Assembly (NCBI RefSeq): GCF_015351025.1
Contig: NZ_JADKRV010000007.1
Coordinates: 1 to 64,000 of the forward strand
Origin: Curtobacterium sp. VKM Ac-1376
GTDB lineage: Bacteria > Actinomycetota > Actinomycetes > Actinomycetales > Microbacteriaceae
Direction of reading: 5' to 3'
DNA: 64,000 bases
Shown one piece after another: positions 16,102-23,389 of this stretch. Both the position numbers and the translations under genes were made by a program. The notes beneath the pieces are model-generated. The model was given only the letters and a program-made list of their open reading frames with translations, was not told the DNA's origin and did no database searches. The stretch's first letter is position 1. Each line of letters starts with the position of its first letter.

Positions 16102-17694
16102 GTGCGGGTTCCGGAGACCGGTGTGCGCGGGCTGCCCGCGCGGGTGGGCCGCGGTGCGGTCGTGGACGGCCCGTTCGCCGCGCTGCCGCTGGACACCGCC
16201 GTGCCGCTGGCCGTCATCGGCGGGCTGCTCTTCGCGTTGGCGTTCCCCTCGCCCGGTTGGTGGTTCCTCGCCTACCCCGCACTCGCCTGCATGCTCCTCG
16301 CCGTGATGGGGCAGCGTGCACGCCGAGCCGCGTGGGTGGGCTACGTCGCCGGTGCCGCGTTCTGGATCCCGGCCATCTCGTGGGCCGGCCGCTACCTGGG
16401 CCCCGTCCCGTGGTTCGCGCTCGCGCTCCTGGAGGCCGCGTTCTTCGCCCTCGGCAGCGTCGCCATCGCGCTCGCGTACCGCTGGGTCGCGCGGGTGGTG
16501 CCCTCCACTGCCGGACGTGTGTGGGGCCTCCCGGCTGTGGTGGCCGCACTGTGGACCGGACGTGAGTGGTTCTCCGGAAGCTGGCCGTACGGCGGATTCG
16601 CGTGGGGTCGTGTCGGGCTGTCGCAGTCGCAGGGGCCGTTCACCCACCTGGCGGCCTACGTGGGCGTCCTCGGACTGACGTTCGTCGTCGTGTACTGCGT
16701 CGCGGTCGTCGTCTCGCTCGCCCTCGTCACCCCGCGCGCCACCGGCGCGTCGGTGCGGGTGGCGATGCGCGTGGCGACGGCCGGACTGCTCGTCGGGGCG
16801 GTCCTCGCGGTGCCGGCTTGGCCCACCGCGACGGACGGCACGATCCGGATCGAGTCGGTGCAGGGCAACGGCCCGGCCGGCTACTTCGACCGCGCGCAGC
16901 CCGGCGATGTCCTGGCTGCGCAGGTCGCGGCGACGGACGTCGACGCGACGGGCGTCGACCTGGTGGTGTGGCCGGAGGCCTCGGCGGAGTACGACCCGCG
17001 GCAGCAGCCCGTGATCAGCTCAGCGCTGGACTCGGTGGTCGACTCGGTCGACGCGCCGATCGTCGCCGGTGCGATCACGCAGACACCCTCGGGCGTGCTG
17101 CACAACACTTCCTTCGTGTGGACGGCCGACGGGTGGCAGTCCTCCTACGACAAGAAGCGTCCGGTGCCCTTCGGTGAGTACGTGCCGGACCGGTGGTTCT
17201 TCTCGAAGCTCGCGCCCTCGCTGATCGGGCTGCTGCAGCGTGACTACACCCCGGGTACCAAGCCGAACGTGCTCTCGGTCGCCGGGGTCCGGGCGGGGAT
17301 CTCGATCTGCTTCGACATCGTCGACGACGGGCTGACCGCCGACATGGTGCGTGGGGGTGCGCAGGTGATCCTCGCGCAGACGAACAACGCCGACTTCTCC
17401 GGCACGGACGAGAACCTGCAGCAGCTCGAGATCGCGCGGATGCGGGCGATCGAGACCGGACGGTCGCTCGTGAACATCTCCACCGTCGGGGCGTCGCAGG
17501 TCATCGACCCGAGCGGTCGGACGATCGACCGAGTGCCGGAGTACACCGCGACCTCGATGGTGACCGACGTACCGCTCGGCACCTCGACCACCCCGGCGAC
17601 GCTCCTGTCCGGATCCATCGCCCTGCTGCTCTCGCTCGCCGGGTTCCTCGTCCTCCTCGCCTGCGCGCCCTGGGGTCGTCGACCCCGTTCCTGA
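16102..17694 (+). CDS. lnt: Apolipoprotein N-acyltransferase
   Basis: A 530-residue membrane enzyme that adds the third acyl chain to the N-terminal cysteine of lipoproteins. Six to seven N-terminal membrane segments (about 35-240) precede a nitrilase domain. The catalytic triad is visible as Glu292 (WPEAS), Lys351 or Lys352 (KKRPVPFGEY) and Cys403 (ICFD). A final membrane helix spans about 498-520. GTG 16102 follows GGGAGG at only 4 bases, which is tight, so the true start could be a few codons later. The lnt-rbpA adjacency matches Rv2051c-Rv2050, but here there is no fused polyprenol-mannose synthase domain. Confidence 0.92.
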   Translation: MRVPETGVRGLPARVGRGAVVDGPFAALPLDTAVPLAVIGGLLFALAFPSPGWWFLAYPALACMLLAVMGQRARRAAWVGYVAGAAFWIPAISWAGRYLGPVPWFALALLEAAFFALGSVAIALAYRWVARVVPSTAGRVWGLPAVVAALWTGREWFSGSWPYGGFAWGRVGLSQSQGPFTHLAAYVGVLGLTFVVVYCVAVVVSLALVTPRATGASVRVAMRVATAGLLVGAVLAVPAWPTATDGTIRIESVQGNGPAGYFDRAQPGDVLAAQVAATDVDATGVDLVVWPEASAEYDPRQQPVISSALDSVVDSVDAPIVAGAITQTPSGVLHNTSFVWTADGWQSSYDKKRPVPFGEYVPDRWFFSKLAPSLIGLLQRDYTPGTKPNVLSVAGVRAGISICFDIVDDGLTADMVRGGAQVILAQTNNADFSGTDENLQQLEIARMRAIETGRSLVNISTVGASQVIDPSGRTIDRVPEYTATSMVTDVPLGTSTTPATLLSGSIALLLSLAGFLVLLACAPWGRRPRS

Positions 17695-17746
17695 TCCGCC
17701 CCGCCGCGCCCACCCACTGGGAACGGACTGTGAATGCGCCGGGACG

Positions 17747-17772
17747 GGAGTGATGGGCCGTGGGACAGTGTT
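17747..17772 (+). promoter_or_regulatory. Candidate SigR-type promoter of rbpA (GGAGT-N18-GTT)
   Basis: GGAGT at 17747-17751 and GTT at 17770-17772 are separated by exactly 18 bases; the Streptomyces SigR consensus is GGAAT-N18/19-GTT. The rbpA ATG lies 32 bases downstream with AGAGGAG before it. One base differs from consensus. Confidence 0.45.
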
Positions 17773-17804
17773 GGGGATGGCAGACGAGCGAGAGGAGCAC
17801 ACAC

Positions 17805-18155
17805 ATGGCTGATCGGAGTCTCCGCGGCATGCGGCTCGGGAGTCAGAGTCTCCAGAGCGAAGAGGGCGTCGAGCTCTCAGATCGCAAGCGCGCGGTCTAC
17901 CAGACGGAATCGGGTGAGACGTTCGACATCGTCTTCTCGGCCGATGCCGACGTTCCCCAGACCTGGTCGGAGCCCCGTTCCGGTCGCGAGGGCCGTCTCC
18001 TCGGCGACGACGGGATCCCCGTCGAGGTCGCCCAAGAAGACGTGAAGGCGCCCCGCACCCACTGGGACATGCTGCTCGAGCGTCGCTCTCGTGAGGAGCT
18101 CGAGGAGCTCCTCGAGGAGCGACTGAAGATCCTCCGCGCTCGACGCGGCGCCTGA
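17805..18155 (+). CDS. rbpA: RNA polymerase-binding protein RbpA
   Basis: A 116-residue actinobacterial general transcription factor that binds RNA polymerase and the principal sigma factor and stabilises open complexes. The flexible N-terminus is MADRSLRGMRLGS. The core domain (about 25-70) has RKRAVYQTESGETFDIVF, but the family's zinc-type cysteines are replaced, as in many members. The C-terminal sigma-interaction domain has THWDMLLERRS followed by an EELEELLEERL helix. ATG 17805 has AGAGGAG 7 bases upstream. A strong terminator follows. Confidence 0.95.
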   Translation: MADRSLRGMRLGSQSLQSEEGVELSDRKRAVYQTESGETFDIVFSADADVPQTWSEPRSGREGRLLGDDGIPVEVAQEDVKAPRTHWDMLLERRSREELEELLEERLKILRARRGA

Positions 18156-18172
18156 GACCACGACCTGACGAA

Positions 18173-18207
18173 ACGACGCCCGCTCCGGGATCCGGAGCGG
18201 GCGTCGT
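18173..18207. terminator. Bidirectional terminator between rbpA and the SPFH gene
   Basis: Sixteen-base perfect arms (ACGACGCCCGCTCCGG and complement) around a 3-base loop, followed by CGTTCCGTGCTGT. It sits between convergent genes. Confidence 0.85.
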
Positions 18208-18226
18208 CGTTCCGTGCTGTCGCGAC

Positions 18227-19381
18227 CTACTGCTCGTCCGTGTCCAGCTTGCGCTTCGTGGCGTCGTCGGCGGCGGCCAGACGCGCTTCGACGCTGCGGT
18301 TCGAGTCAGCGAGACGGGCGTCGAGGTCGGATTCCGGCACGATGTCGGACACCTTCGCGTCCGGTCGGGGCGGGGCCGCGTCGGCGGTCGCGGCCGATGC
18401 CGTCGTCGAGAGACTCTCGTTCGCGAGCTTCGAGATGCGCGACAGGAAGTCGGCGTTCGCGCCCGCGCCGGCGACCGGGCCGCTGCCGGTGCGTCCACCC
18501 GAGAAGCCCTTGGCGATGCCGGACAGGGCCTCGGTGAACTCACTCGGGATCATCCAGAGCTTGTTCGCGGTGCCCTCGGCGATCTTGGGCAGCATCTGGA
18601 GGTACTGGTACGAGAGCAACTTGTCGTCCGGGTCACCCGTGTGGATGGCCTCGAACACCGTGGCGATCGCGGACGCTTCGCCCTCGGCGCGGAGCACCTG
18701 GGCCTTCGCGTCGCCCTCGGCCTGGAGGATGGCGGCCTGTCGTGCACCCTCCGCCTCGAGGATCTGGGACTGCTTCGTGCCCTCCGCCTGGAGGATGGCG
18801 GCACGACGGTTGCGCTCGGCGCGCAGCTGCTGCTCCATGGCGTCGACGATCGACACGGGCGGCTCGATCGCCTTGAGCTCGACTCGACCGACGCGGATGC
18901 CCCACTTGCCCGTCGCCTCGTCCAGGACGACGCGGAGTTGGCCGTTGATGTTGTCGCGGCTGGTCAGGGCCTCTTCGAGGTTCAGACCACCGACGACGTT
19001 CCGGAGCGTCGTGGTGGTGAGCTGCTCGACGGCGCCCAGATAGTTCGCGATCTCGTACGTCGCGGCACGAGCGTCGGTGACCTGGAAGTAGACCACGGTG
19101 TCGATGGAGACCACGAGGTTGTCCTCGGTGATCACCGGCTGCGGCGGGAACGAGACGACCTGTTCACGCATGTCGAGCAGCGGCCGGAGACGGTCGATGA
19201 ACGGCACCAAGAGGTTCAAGCCCGGGTTGAGGGTCTTGTGGTACTTGCCGAGTCGCTCGACGACGCCCGCGGTGGCTTGCGGGACGATCCGGATGGCCTT
19301 CGACAGGACGACGATCACGAAGATGACGACGACGAGGATGAGCACGAGCAGTGCGATCGTCCCCGGTGAGATGCTGGTCAC
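18227..19381 (-). CDS. SPFH/Band 7 membrane protein (stomatin-like, QmcA family)
   Basis: A 384-residue protein with one N-terminal membrane helix (about 8-28) and an SPFH domain (about 30-190, with PGLNLLVPFIDRL). A long Ala/Glu-rich coiled coil of AEGxxQAxIL repeats (about 195-250) and a disordered tail follow. Such proteins form large ring assemblies that organise membrane microdomains. The start is GTG 19381, overlapping the NfeD stop by four bases (GTGA) with AGAAAGGG upstream. NfeD-stomatin gene pairs are a conserved unit; the precise role in actinobacteria is unknown. Confidence 0.9.
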   Translation of the reverse strand: MTSISPGTIALLVLILVVVIFVIVVLSKAIRIVPQATAGVVERLGKYHKTLNPGLNLLVPFIDRLRPLLDMREQVVSFPPQPVITEDNLVVSIDTVVYFQVTDARAATYEIANYLGAVEQLTTTTLRNVVGGLNLEEALTSRDNINGQLRVVLDEATGKWGIRVGRVELKAIEPPVSIVDAMEQQLRAERNRRAAILQAEGTKQSQILEAEGARQAAILQAEGDAKAQVLRAEGEASAIATVFEAIHTGDPDDKLLSYQYLQMLPKIAEGTANKLWMIPSEFTEALSGIAKGFSGGRTGSGPVAGAGANADFLSRISKLANESLSTTASAATADAAPPRPDAKVSDIVPESDLDARLADSNRSVEARLAAADDATKRKLDTDEQ

Positions 19382-19851
19382 GAGGTGGCCCTTTCTGCGA
19401 GGCGCACGACCGCGGTCGACCCCTCGATCGACTCGACGACCACGGGGGTGCCGAGTGGCGGTGTGCGGTCGACGGAGCCCGCGGCGAACCGTGCGCTCCA
19501 GGTCTCGCCGTTGGCCAGGCGGACCTGGCCGGGAGCGGAGGTGGTGAAGGCGACCGCGACGGTGCCGGGGAGCCCGATGAGTCCCTCGACGTTCGTGCGG
19601 TGCGGGTCGGCGTTGCGGCCGAGCGCCACGAGCAGTCGGGGCCGCACGAGCGACAGCAGCACCAGCGAGAGGACGGCGGCGACGATCGCCGACAGCCACC
19701 ACGGTGCGCCGAGCAGTGCGGCGACGAGCCCGCCGGCGGCACCGGCAGCGAGCATGATGAAGATGAAGTCGAGGGTGAAGATCTCGACCACGCCCAGGAG
19801 CAGCACCAGTCCGATCCAGACGATGCTCTGGATCCAATCGATCCCGTTCAC
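19378..19851 (-). CDS. NfeD family membrane protein
   Basis: A 157-residue protein with three or four hydrophobic segments (about 8-75) and a C-terminal OB-fold soluble domain (about 85-150, GLIGLPGTVAVAF ... VRLANGETWSARF). This is the short NfeD1b-type without the ClpP-like protease domain. The start is GTG 19851 behind GAGGGAGGGAG. It is the first gene of the NfeD-SPFH operon and overlaps it by 4 bases, so the two products probably work as a complex. Confidence 0.88.
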   Translation of the reverse strand: MNGIDWIQSIVWIGLVLLLGVVEIFTLDFIFIMLAAGAAGGLVAALLGAPWWLSAIVAAVLSLVLLSLVRPRLLVALGRNADPHRTNVEGLIGLPGTVAVAFTTSAPGQVRLANGETWSARFAAGSVDRTPPLGTPVVVESIEGSTAVVRLAERATS

Positions 19852-19956
19852 GCGATCTCCCTCCCTCGGTCGCGGGCGGCGGTTCGCTGCGTCGCGAACG
19901 CCGGTCCAACTCCGTTCAACATATCAGGGGCGTCCGGCACCCGTGCAGCCCATTGG

Positions 19957-19962
19957 TAGGCT
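19957..19962 (+). promoter_or_regulatory. -10 hexamer TAGGCT of the SDR gene
   Basis: Predicted transcript start about 19969, giving a leader of about 37 nt with CTGGAGAA before GTG 20006. It lies in the divergent gap with the nfeD gene. Confidence 0.45.
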
Positions 19963-20005
19963 CGGTGCGCCCGACCGGCCGGAACCAGACCTGGAGAACA
20001 CGACT

Positions 20006-20767
20006 GTGAGCAACCCCCTCGCCCCCGGATCCCTCACCGACAAGCGCGCCGTCGTCACCGGTTCCTCCCGCGGCATCGGAGCCGACACGGTCGGGTACCT
20101 GGCCGAGGCCGGCGCGAAGGTCGTCGTCAACTACCGCAACAAGGCGAAGCGCGCCGAGCAGATCGCCGAGAAGATCGTCGCCGCGGGTGGCTCCGCCTTG
20201 GCCGTCGGAGCCGACCTGACCGACCACGTGTCCGTGCAGGCCCTCGTCGACACCGTCGTGCGGGAGTGGGGCGGCATCGACCTGCTCGTCCTGAACGCCT
20301 CCGGCGGAATGGAGTCCGGCCTCGGGGAGGACTACGCACTGCGCCTGAACCGCGACGCCCAGGTCGACATGCTCCAGACCGCCGTGCCGCACATGCCGGC
20401 CGGGTCCCGCGTGGTGTTCGTCACGAGCCACCAGGCGCACTTCGTCGAGACCGCCGAGACGATGGACGAGTACGTCCCCGTCGCCAAGAGCAAGCGTGCG
20501 GGCGAACTCGCCCTGCGCGAGCTCATCCCGCAGCTCGAGGCCGCCGGCATCGAGTTCGTGGTCGTCTCCGGCGACATGATCGAGGGCACGATCACCGCCA
20601 CCCTGCTGAACCGCCTGAACCCGGGTGCGATCGAGGGGCGTCGGCAGGAGGTCGGCAAGCTCTACAGCGTGTCCGAGTTCGCGGCCGAGATCGCCCTCGC
20701 CGCCGTCGAGCCGATCCCCGCCGACCACACGAAGCTCGTCGGCGACGTCAGCGGCTTCGTCGGCTAA
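20006..20767 (+). CDS. SDR family oxidoreductase with atypical active site
   Basis: A 253-residue classical-length short-chain dehydrogenase. The cofactor motif TGSSRGIG is at 18-25 and the NNAG element reads LNASG (96-100). Ser141 is in place, but the usual Tyr-x-x-x-Lys reads Tyr156 ... Lys161/Lys163 (DEYVPVAKSK). A Val sits where the catalytic Tyr would be if Lys163 is the active lysine. The protein may use a shifted tyrosine or be a poor oxidoreductase. GTG 20006 has GGAG nine bases upstream. Its TAA stop forms part of the -10 of the next gene. Confidence 0.85.
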   Translation: MSNPLAPGSLTDKRAVVTGSSRGIGADTVGYLAEAGAKVVVNYRNKAKRAEQIAEKIVAAGGSALAVGADLTDHVSVQALVDTVVREWGGIDLLVLNASGGMESGLGEDYALRLNRDAQVDMLQTAVPHMPAGSRVVFVTSHQAHFVETAETMDEYVPVAKSKRAGELALRELIPQLEAAGIEFVVVSGDMIEGTITATLLNRLNPGAIEGRRQEVGKLYSVSEFAAEIALAAVEPIPADHTKLVGDVSGFVG

Positions 20768-20770
20768 CGT
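20765..20770 (+). promoter_or_regulatory. -10 hexamer TAACGT built on the SDR stop codon
   Basis: The TAA stop of the SDR gene is the first half of TAACGT, which ends seven bases before the Nudix GTG at 20778. Confidence 0.5.
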
Positions 20771-20777
20771 CGGGCGG

Positions 20778-21230
20778 GTGACCGCCAAGCCCGGCCTGCG
20801 CCGTACCTCCCGCATCCTGCTGCTCGACCCCGAGGGCCGCGTGTTCCTGATGGACACGAAGTCGCCGTCCTCGGACGGCGCCCATCGCTGGATCACGCCG
20901 GGCGGCGGCGTCGACCCGGGGGAGTCGCACCGCGACGCCGCCGTCCGTGAGCTCCGCGAGGAAACGGGCATCGTCATCGACGAACCGGGCGAGTCGGTCT
21001 GGTCGTGGGACTTCACGGTCGAGTGGGACCTCGCCGACCACGACCGCGGTCACGCCGAGTTCTACGTCGTCCGCACACCGGACTTCGAACTGTCCGACGC
21101 CGAGTGGACCGACGACGAACGCGTCGACATCCTCGCCTCGCGCTGGTGGACCGCGGACGAACTCGACGCCACGGACGAGGAGTTCGAGCCGGCCGAGTTG
21201 CCGGACTTGGTCCGGCGCCACGGCGCCTGA
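20778..21230 (+). CDS. Nudix hydrolase
   Basis: A 150-residue Nudix protein. The full box G-x5-E-x7-REUxEExGU runs from Gly43 to Ile65, with Glu58, Glu61 and Glu62 as metal ligands. It should hydrolyse a nucleoside diphosphate linked to another moiety; the substrate is unknown. The RWITPGGGVDPGES stretch is typical of MutT/ADPRase-like single-domain members. GTG 20778 has no ribosome site but lies at leaderless distance from TAACGT. A gap of 165 bases to the next gene shows no other feature. Confidence 0.9.
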   Translation: MTAKPGLRRTSRILLLDPEGRVFLMDTKSPSSDGAHRWITPGGGVDPGESHRDAAVRELREETGIVIDEPGESVWSWDFTVEWDLADHDRGHAEFYVVRTPDFELSDAEWTDDERVDILASRWWTADELDATDEEFEPAELPDLVRRHGA

Positions 21231-21395
21231 GCACCGGACCACGCCGCCGCCGGGCGGTCGGCCGACCGCCTGACAACCGGACCACCGCCGGACGTGCAAG
21301 CTGGGCATTTGCCGTGTGCGAGGACTATCGTTCCGAATGACGCTCATGATCGGCTACCCGGCCTGGATCGGCGTCCTGATCAGAATGGAGCTTCA

Positions 21396-21695
21396 ATGTC
21401 CACGAACGGCTACCCGCCCGCCCAGAACACCACCGCTGCCAGTGGCGGCAACGGCCTCGCGGTCGGCTCGCTGGTCCTCGGCATCGTCGGGGTCGTCTTC
21501 GCGTTCCTCTTCTCGATCGTCGGGCTCATCGCGGGCATCGTCGGCCTGGTCCTCGGCATCATCGCCCGCCGCCGCGCCGTGGGAAGCCGCGGTATGGTGC
21601 TCGCTGGCATCGTCCTCAGCATCATCGCCATCGTGATCGCGGTCATCTTCATGATCATCGGCGCGGTCGTCGCGACGCAGATGCTCAACAGCTGA
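21396..21695 (+). CDS. Small DUF4190-like membrane protein
   Basis: A 99-residue protein: a short Pro/Asn/Gly-rich N-terminus (STNGYPPAQNT), then two Gly/Ile/Val-rich hairpin membrane segments separated by a basic loop (ARRRAVGSRGM). The pattern GLAVGSLVLGIVG...GMVLAGIVLSII is characteristic of DUF4190. The role is unknown. ATG 21396 is preceded by ATGGAG at 5 bases. A hairpin terminator follows at 21730. Confidence 0.75.
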   Translation: MSTNGYPPAQNTTAASGGNGLAVGSLVLGIVGVVFAFLFSIVGLIAGIVGLVLGIIARRRAVGSRGMVLAGIVLSIIAIVIAVIFMIIGAVVATQMLNS

Positions 21696-21729
21696 CGAGC
21701 CCTCGGGCTCACGCCCACATGGTGAGCGG

Positions 21730-21762
21730 AATGGTCGGGTCCCTTCGGGGGAGCCGACCATT
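21730..21762 (+). terminator. Hairpin, AGAAATGGTCGG-type repeat
   Basis: Nine-base arms AATGGTCGG and CCGACCATT with an internal GTCCC/GGGGA extension, then TTCTGCTCT. The left and right flanks match the perfect palindrome at 36730-36780 (GTGAGC...TTCTGCTC). Confidence 0.75.
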
Positions 21763-21839
21763 TCTGCTCTCGATGGTCCGCTCGGGGGACGACGACGCGG
21801 TCGCGCACAGCAGCCGGAAGCGTCCTCAGGGCCGCGGCG

Positions 21840-21845
21840 TACCGT
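21840..21845 (+). promoter_or_regulatory. -10 hexamer TACCGT, leaderless start of the 51-residue gene
   Basis: TACCGT ends seven bases before ATG 21853. Confidence 0.5.
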
Positions 21846-21852
21846 CCCGCGC

Positions 21853-22008
21853 ATGAGCTACAGCCAGCCTGACCCCGCAGAAGAGACCACGCAGAGCGAG
21901 ACGCCGGAACAGCCCGACACCGACCAGGGTGACCTGCAGGAACAGGGCGGCGAGCCGGCGGCGCTCGAGATCGACGCCGACGACGTCCCGACGGAGCCTG
22001 CGGACTGA
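21853..22008 (+). CDS. Small acidic protein, 51 residues, unknown function
   Basis: Begins MSYSQPDPAEETTQ and ends DADDVPTEPAD; about a quarter of residues are Asp or Glu and there is almost no Lys/Arg, so it should be disordered and strongly acidic. Support for a real gene is the ATG at leaderless distance from TACCGT, a composition unlike GC-shadow frames (no Arg), and a perfect 19-base terminator stem 18 bases after the stop. I recognise no family. Confidence 0.65.
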   Translation: MSYSQPDPAEETTQSETPEQPDTDQGDLQEQGGEPAALEIDADDVPTEPAD

Positions 22009-22026
22009 CACCACCGTCGTTCGTGG

Positions 22027-22069
22027 GCAGAAGAGGTCGAGTCCGGGCGTCGGACTCGACCTCTTCTGC
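22027..22069 (+). terminator. Perfect 19-bp hairpin terminator
   Basis: The arm GCAGAAGAGGTCGAGTCCG pairs perfectly with 22051-22069 around the loop GGCGT. It is organised like the GCAGAAATGGTCGGGTCC palindrome at 36730-36780, with compensating changes on both arms. Confidence 0.85.
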
Positions 22070-22096
22070 TGACGGAGCCTCCCAGTCAAGGCGCCG

Positions 22097-22110
22097 ATAA
22101 TGCATATTAT
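22097..22110. promoter_or_regulatory. AT-rich inverted repeat upstream of the CopC-like gene
   Basis: ATAAT-GCAT-ATTAT is an island of low GC in an otherwise GC-rich gap, 61 bases before the -10 of the CopC-like gene. It could be an operator for a metal regulator or a promoter UP-like element. Confidence 0.35.
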
Positions 22111-22170
22111 GTCAACTCAGCGGTCCGTCCCTGGCCCCGGTCGCTGACGCGACGCTCGGGATCGCCTCCG

Positions 22171-22176
22171 TAGCGT
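22171..22176 (+). promoter_or_regulatory. -10 hexamer TAGCGT, leaderless start of the CopC-like gene
   Basis: TAGCGT ends seven bases before GTG 22184. Confidence 0.5.
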
Positions 22177-22183
22177 CTCGTGC

Positions 22184-22813
22184 GTGCACGACGGACGACA
22201 TGACCAGCGCCACTGCCTCGTGGTGACCACTCGACTCCTGTTCGCCGCGGTGCTGGCTGCGTTCCTCGTGATCGCGGGAGCCACGTCCGCCTCGGCGCAC
22301 GCCGCGATGACCGCGAGCGATCCGGCCGACGGCGCGACCGTTGCCTCGAATCTCGAGCGAGTGACCCTCACGTTCAACGAGGCGCCGCTCGCCGGACTCG
22401 AGGCCGGCCTCCGCATCGAGGTGCGAGGCGACGACGGCGCGGACGAGTCCTCGGGATCGGTGGCCGTCGAGGGCACCTCGCTGTCGAAGGCGGTGTCGCT
22501 CTCCCCCGGACCGCACACGGTCGTCTGGCGGTACGTCTCCCCCGATGGCCATCCGATCGAGGGGCAGTTCGCGTTCACGGTGGAACCGGCCGCGTCGCCG
22601 ACCGCTCCGACCACGACGACGAGCCCGATGGCCGCGCCCACGCCGTCCTCGGCACCCACGGCCGCGGCGGCCCCGTCGAGCACCGGCACCCACGCCCACG
22701 GGCACGGCGGCCAAGCGCTCCTGCTCGGCGTCGTCGGGATCGCCGCCGCAGTGGTCATCGGCACGGTCGTCGTGCGCATCCGCCGGCACGCGGACACCCG
22801 CCCACAGGACTGA
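22184..22813 (+). CDS. CopC domain-containing exported protein
   Basis: A 209-residue protein. A signal peptide (hydrophobic core LLFAAVLAAFLVIAG, cleavage after SASAH-type Ala) leaves a mature N-terminus with the copper-ligand style HAAMTASDPADGA. The CopC beta-barrel follows (about 38-135, with VTLTFNEAP and YVSPDGHPIEGQF). A Thr/Pro/Ala linker, a His-rich patch (THAHGHGG) and a C-terminal membrane helix (about 178-198) end in a basic tail. It probably binds copper outside the membrane. No CopD or DUF1775 partner is adjacent. GTG 22184 is supported by its -10; GTG 22223 would trim a long n-region. Confidence 0.85.
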   Translation: MHDGRHDQRHCLVVTTRLLFAAVLAAFLVIAGATSASAHAAMTASDPADGATVASNLERVTLTFNEAPLAGLEAGLRIEVRGDDGADESSGSVAVEGTSLSKAVSLSPGPHTVVWRYVSPDGHPIEGQFAFTVEPAASPTAPTTTTSPMAAPTPSSAPTAAAAPSSTGTHAHGHGGQALLLGVVGIAAAVVIGTVVVRIRRHADTRPQD

Positions 22814-22934
22814 TCGGGACGCTGGCCCTCAGAACACCGCGACCGTCACGCCCGACGAGCCCGCCCACGGGAGCGGGCCACCGCGACCCGATCGGCCGTT
22901 GCCGTGGGAGCGGGCCTGCCGGTTGACTCGGCGC

Positions 22935-23375
22935 GTGACCGATCTGCGCTTCTCCGCCGACCCCGCCGACCTCGACGTCGACCGCGTCCACCGCTGGCTC
23001 AGCGAGGAGTCGTACTGGGCCCGCGGGCGGGACCGTGCGACGCAGGAGGCGATCATCGCCGGCTCCCGGAACTTCGGCGTGTTCGACGCGACGACCGGCG
23101 AGCAGCTCGGCTACGCGCGGGTGATCACGGACGGGGTGACGTTCGGGTGGCTCGCCGACGTGTTCGTGGACCCCGACGCCCGGGGTCGCGGTGTCGGTGT
23201 CGCACTCGTGCGCGGCGTGACCGAGGCGGTCGAGCCGCTCGGCCTGAAGCGCTTCGCCCTGTTCACCGCGGATGCCCACGGGCTGTACGAGCGGTTCGGG
23301 TTCCGCCCGCTGCCCGACCCGGACGGCTGGATGATGCGCCCCGGGCCGGGGTTCGGTGCCGACGTGCACGACTGA
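22935..23375 (+). CDS. GNAT family N-acetyltransferase
   Basis: A 146-residue acetyltransferase. Motif A reads ADVFVDPDARGRGVGVAL, with the acetyl-CoA pyrophosphate loop RGRGVG at 83-88. Motif B contains LYERFGFRPL. The N-terminal RWLSEESYWARGRDR is typical of a subgroup of small uncharacterised GNATs. The acceptor is unknown. GTG 22935 is chosen from the conserved N-terminus; no clear ribosome site is present. It ends 14 bases from the convergent SDR gene. Confidence 0.88.
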   Translation: MTDLRFSADPADLDVDRVHRWLSEESYWARGRDRATQEAIIAGSRNFGVFDATTGEQLGYARVITDGVTFGWLADVFVDPDARGRGVGVALVRGVTEAVEPLGLKRFALFTADAHGLYERFGFRPLPDPDGWMMRPGPGFGADVHD

Positions 23376-23389
23376 CGGGGTGCCGTCCC

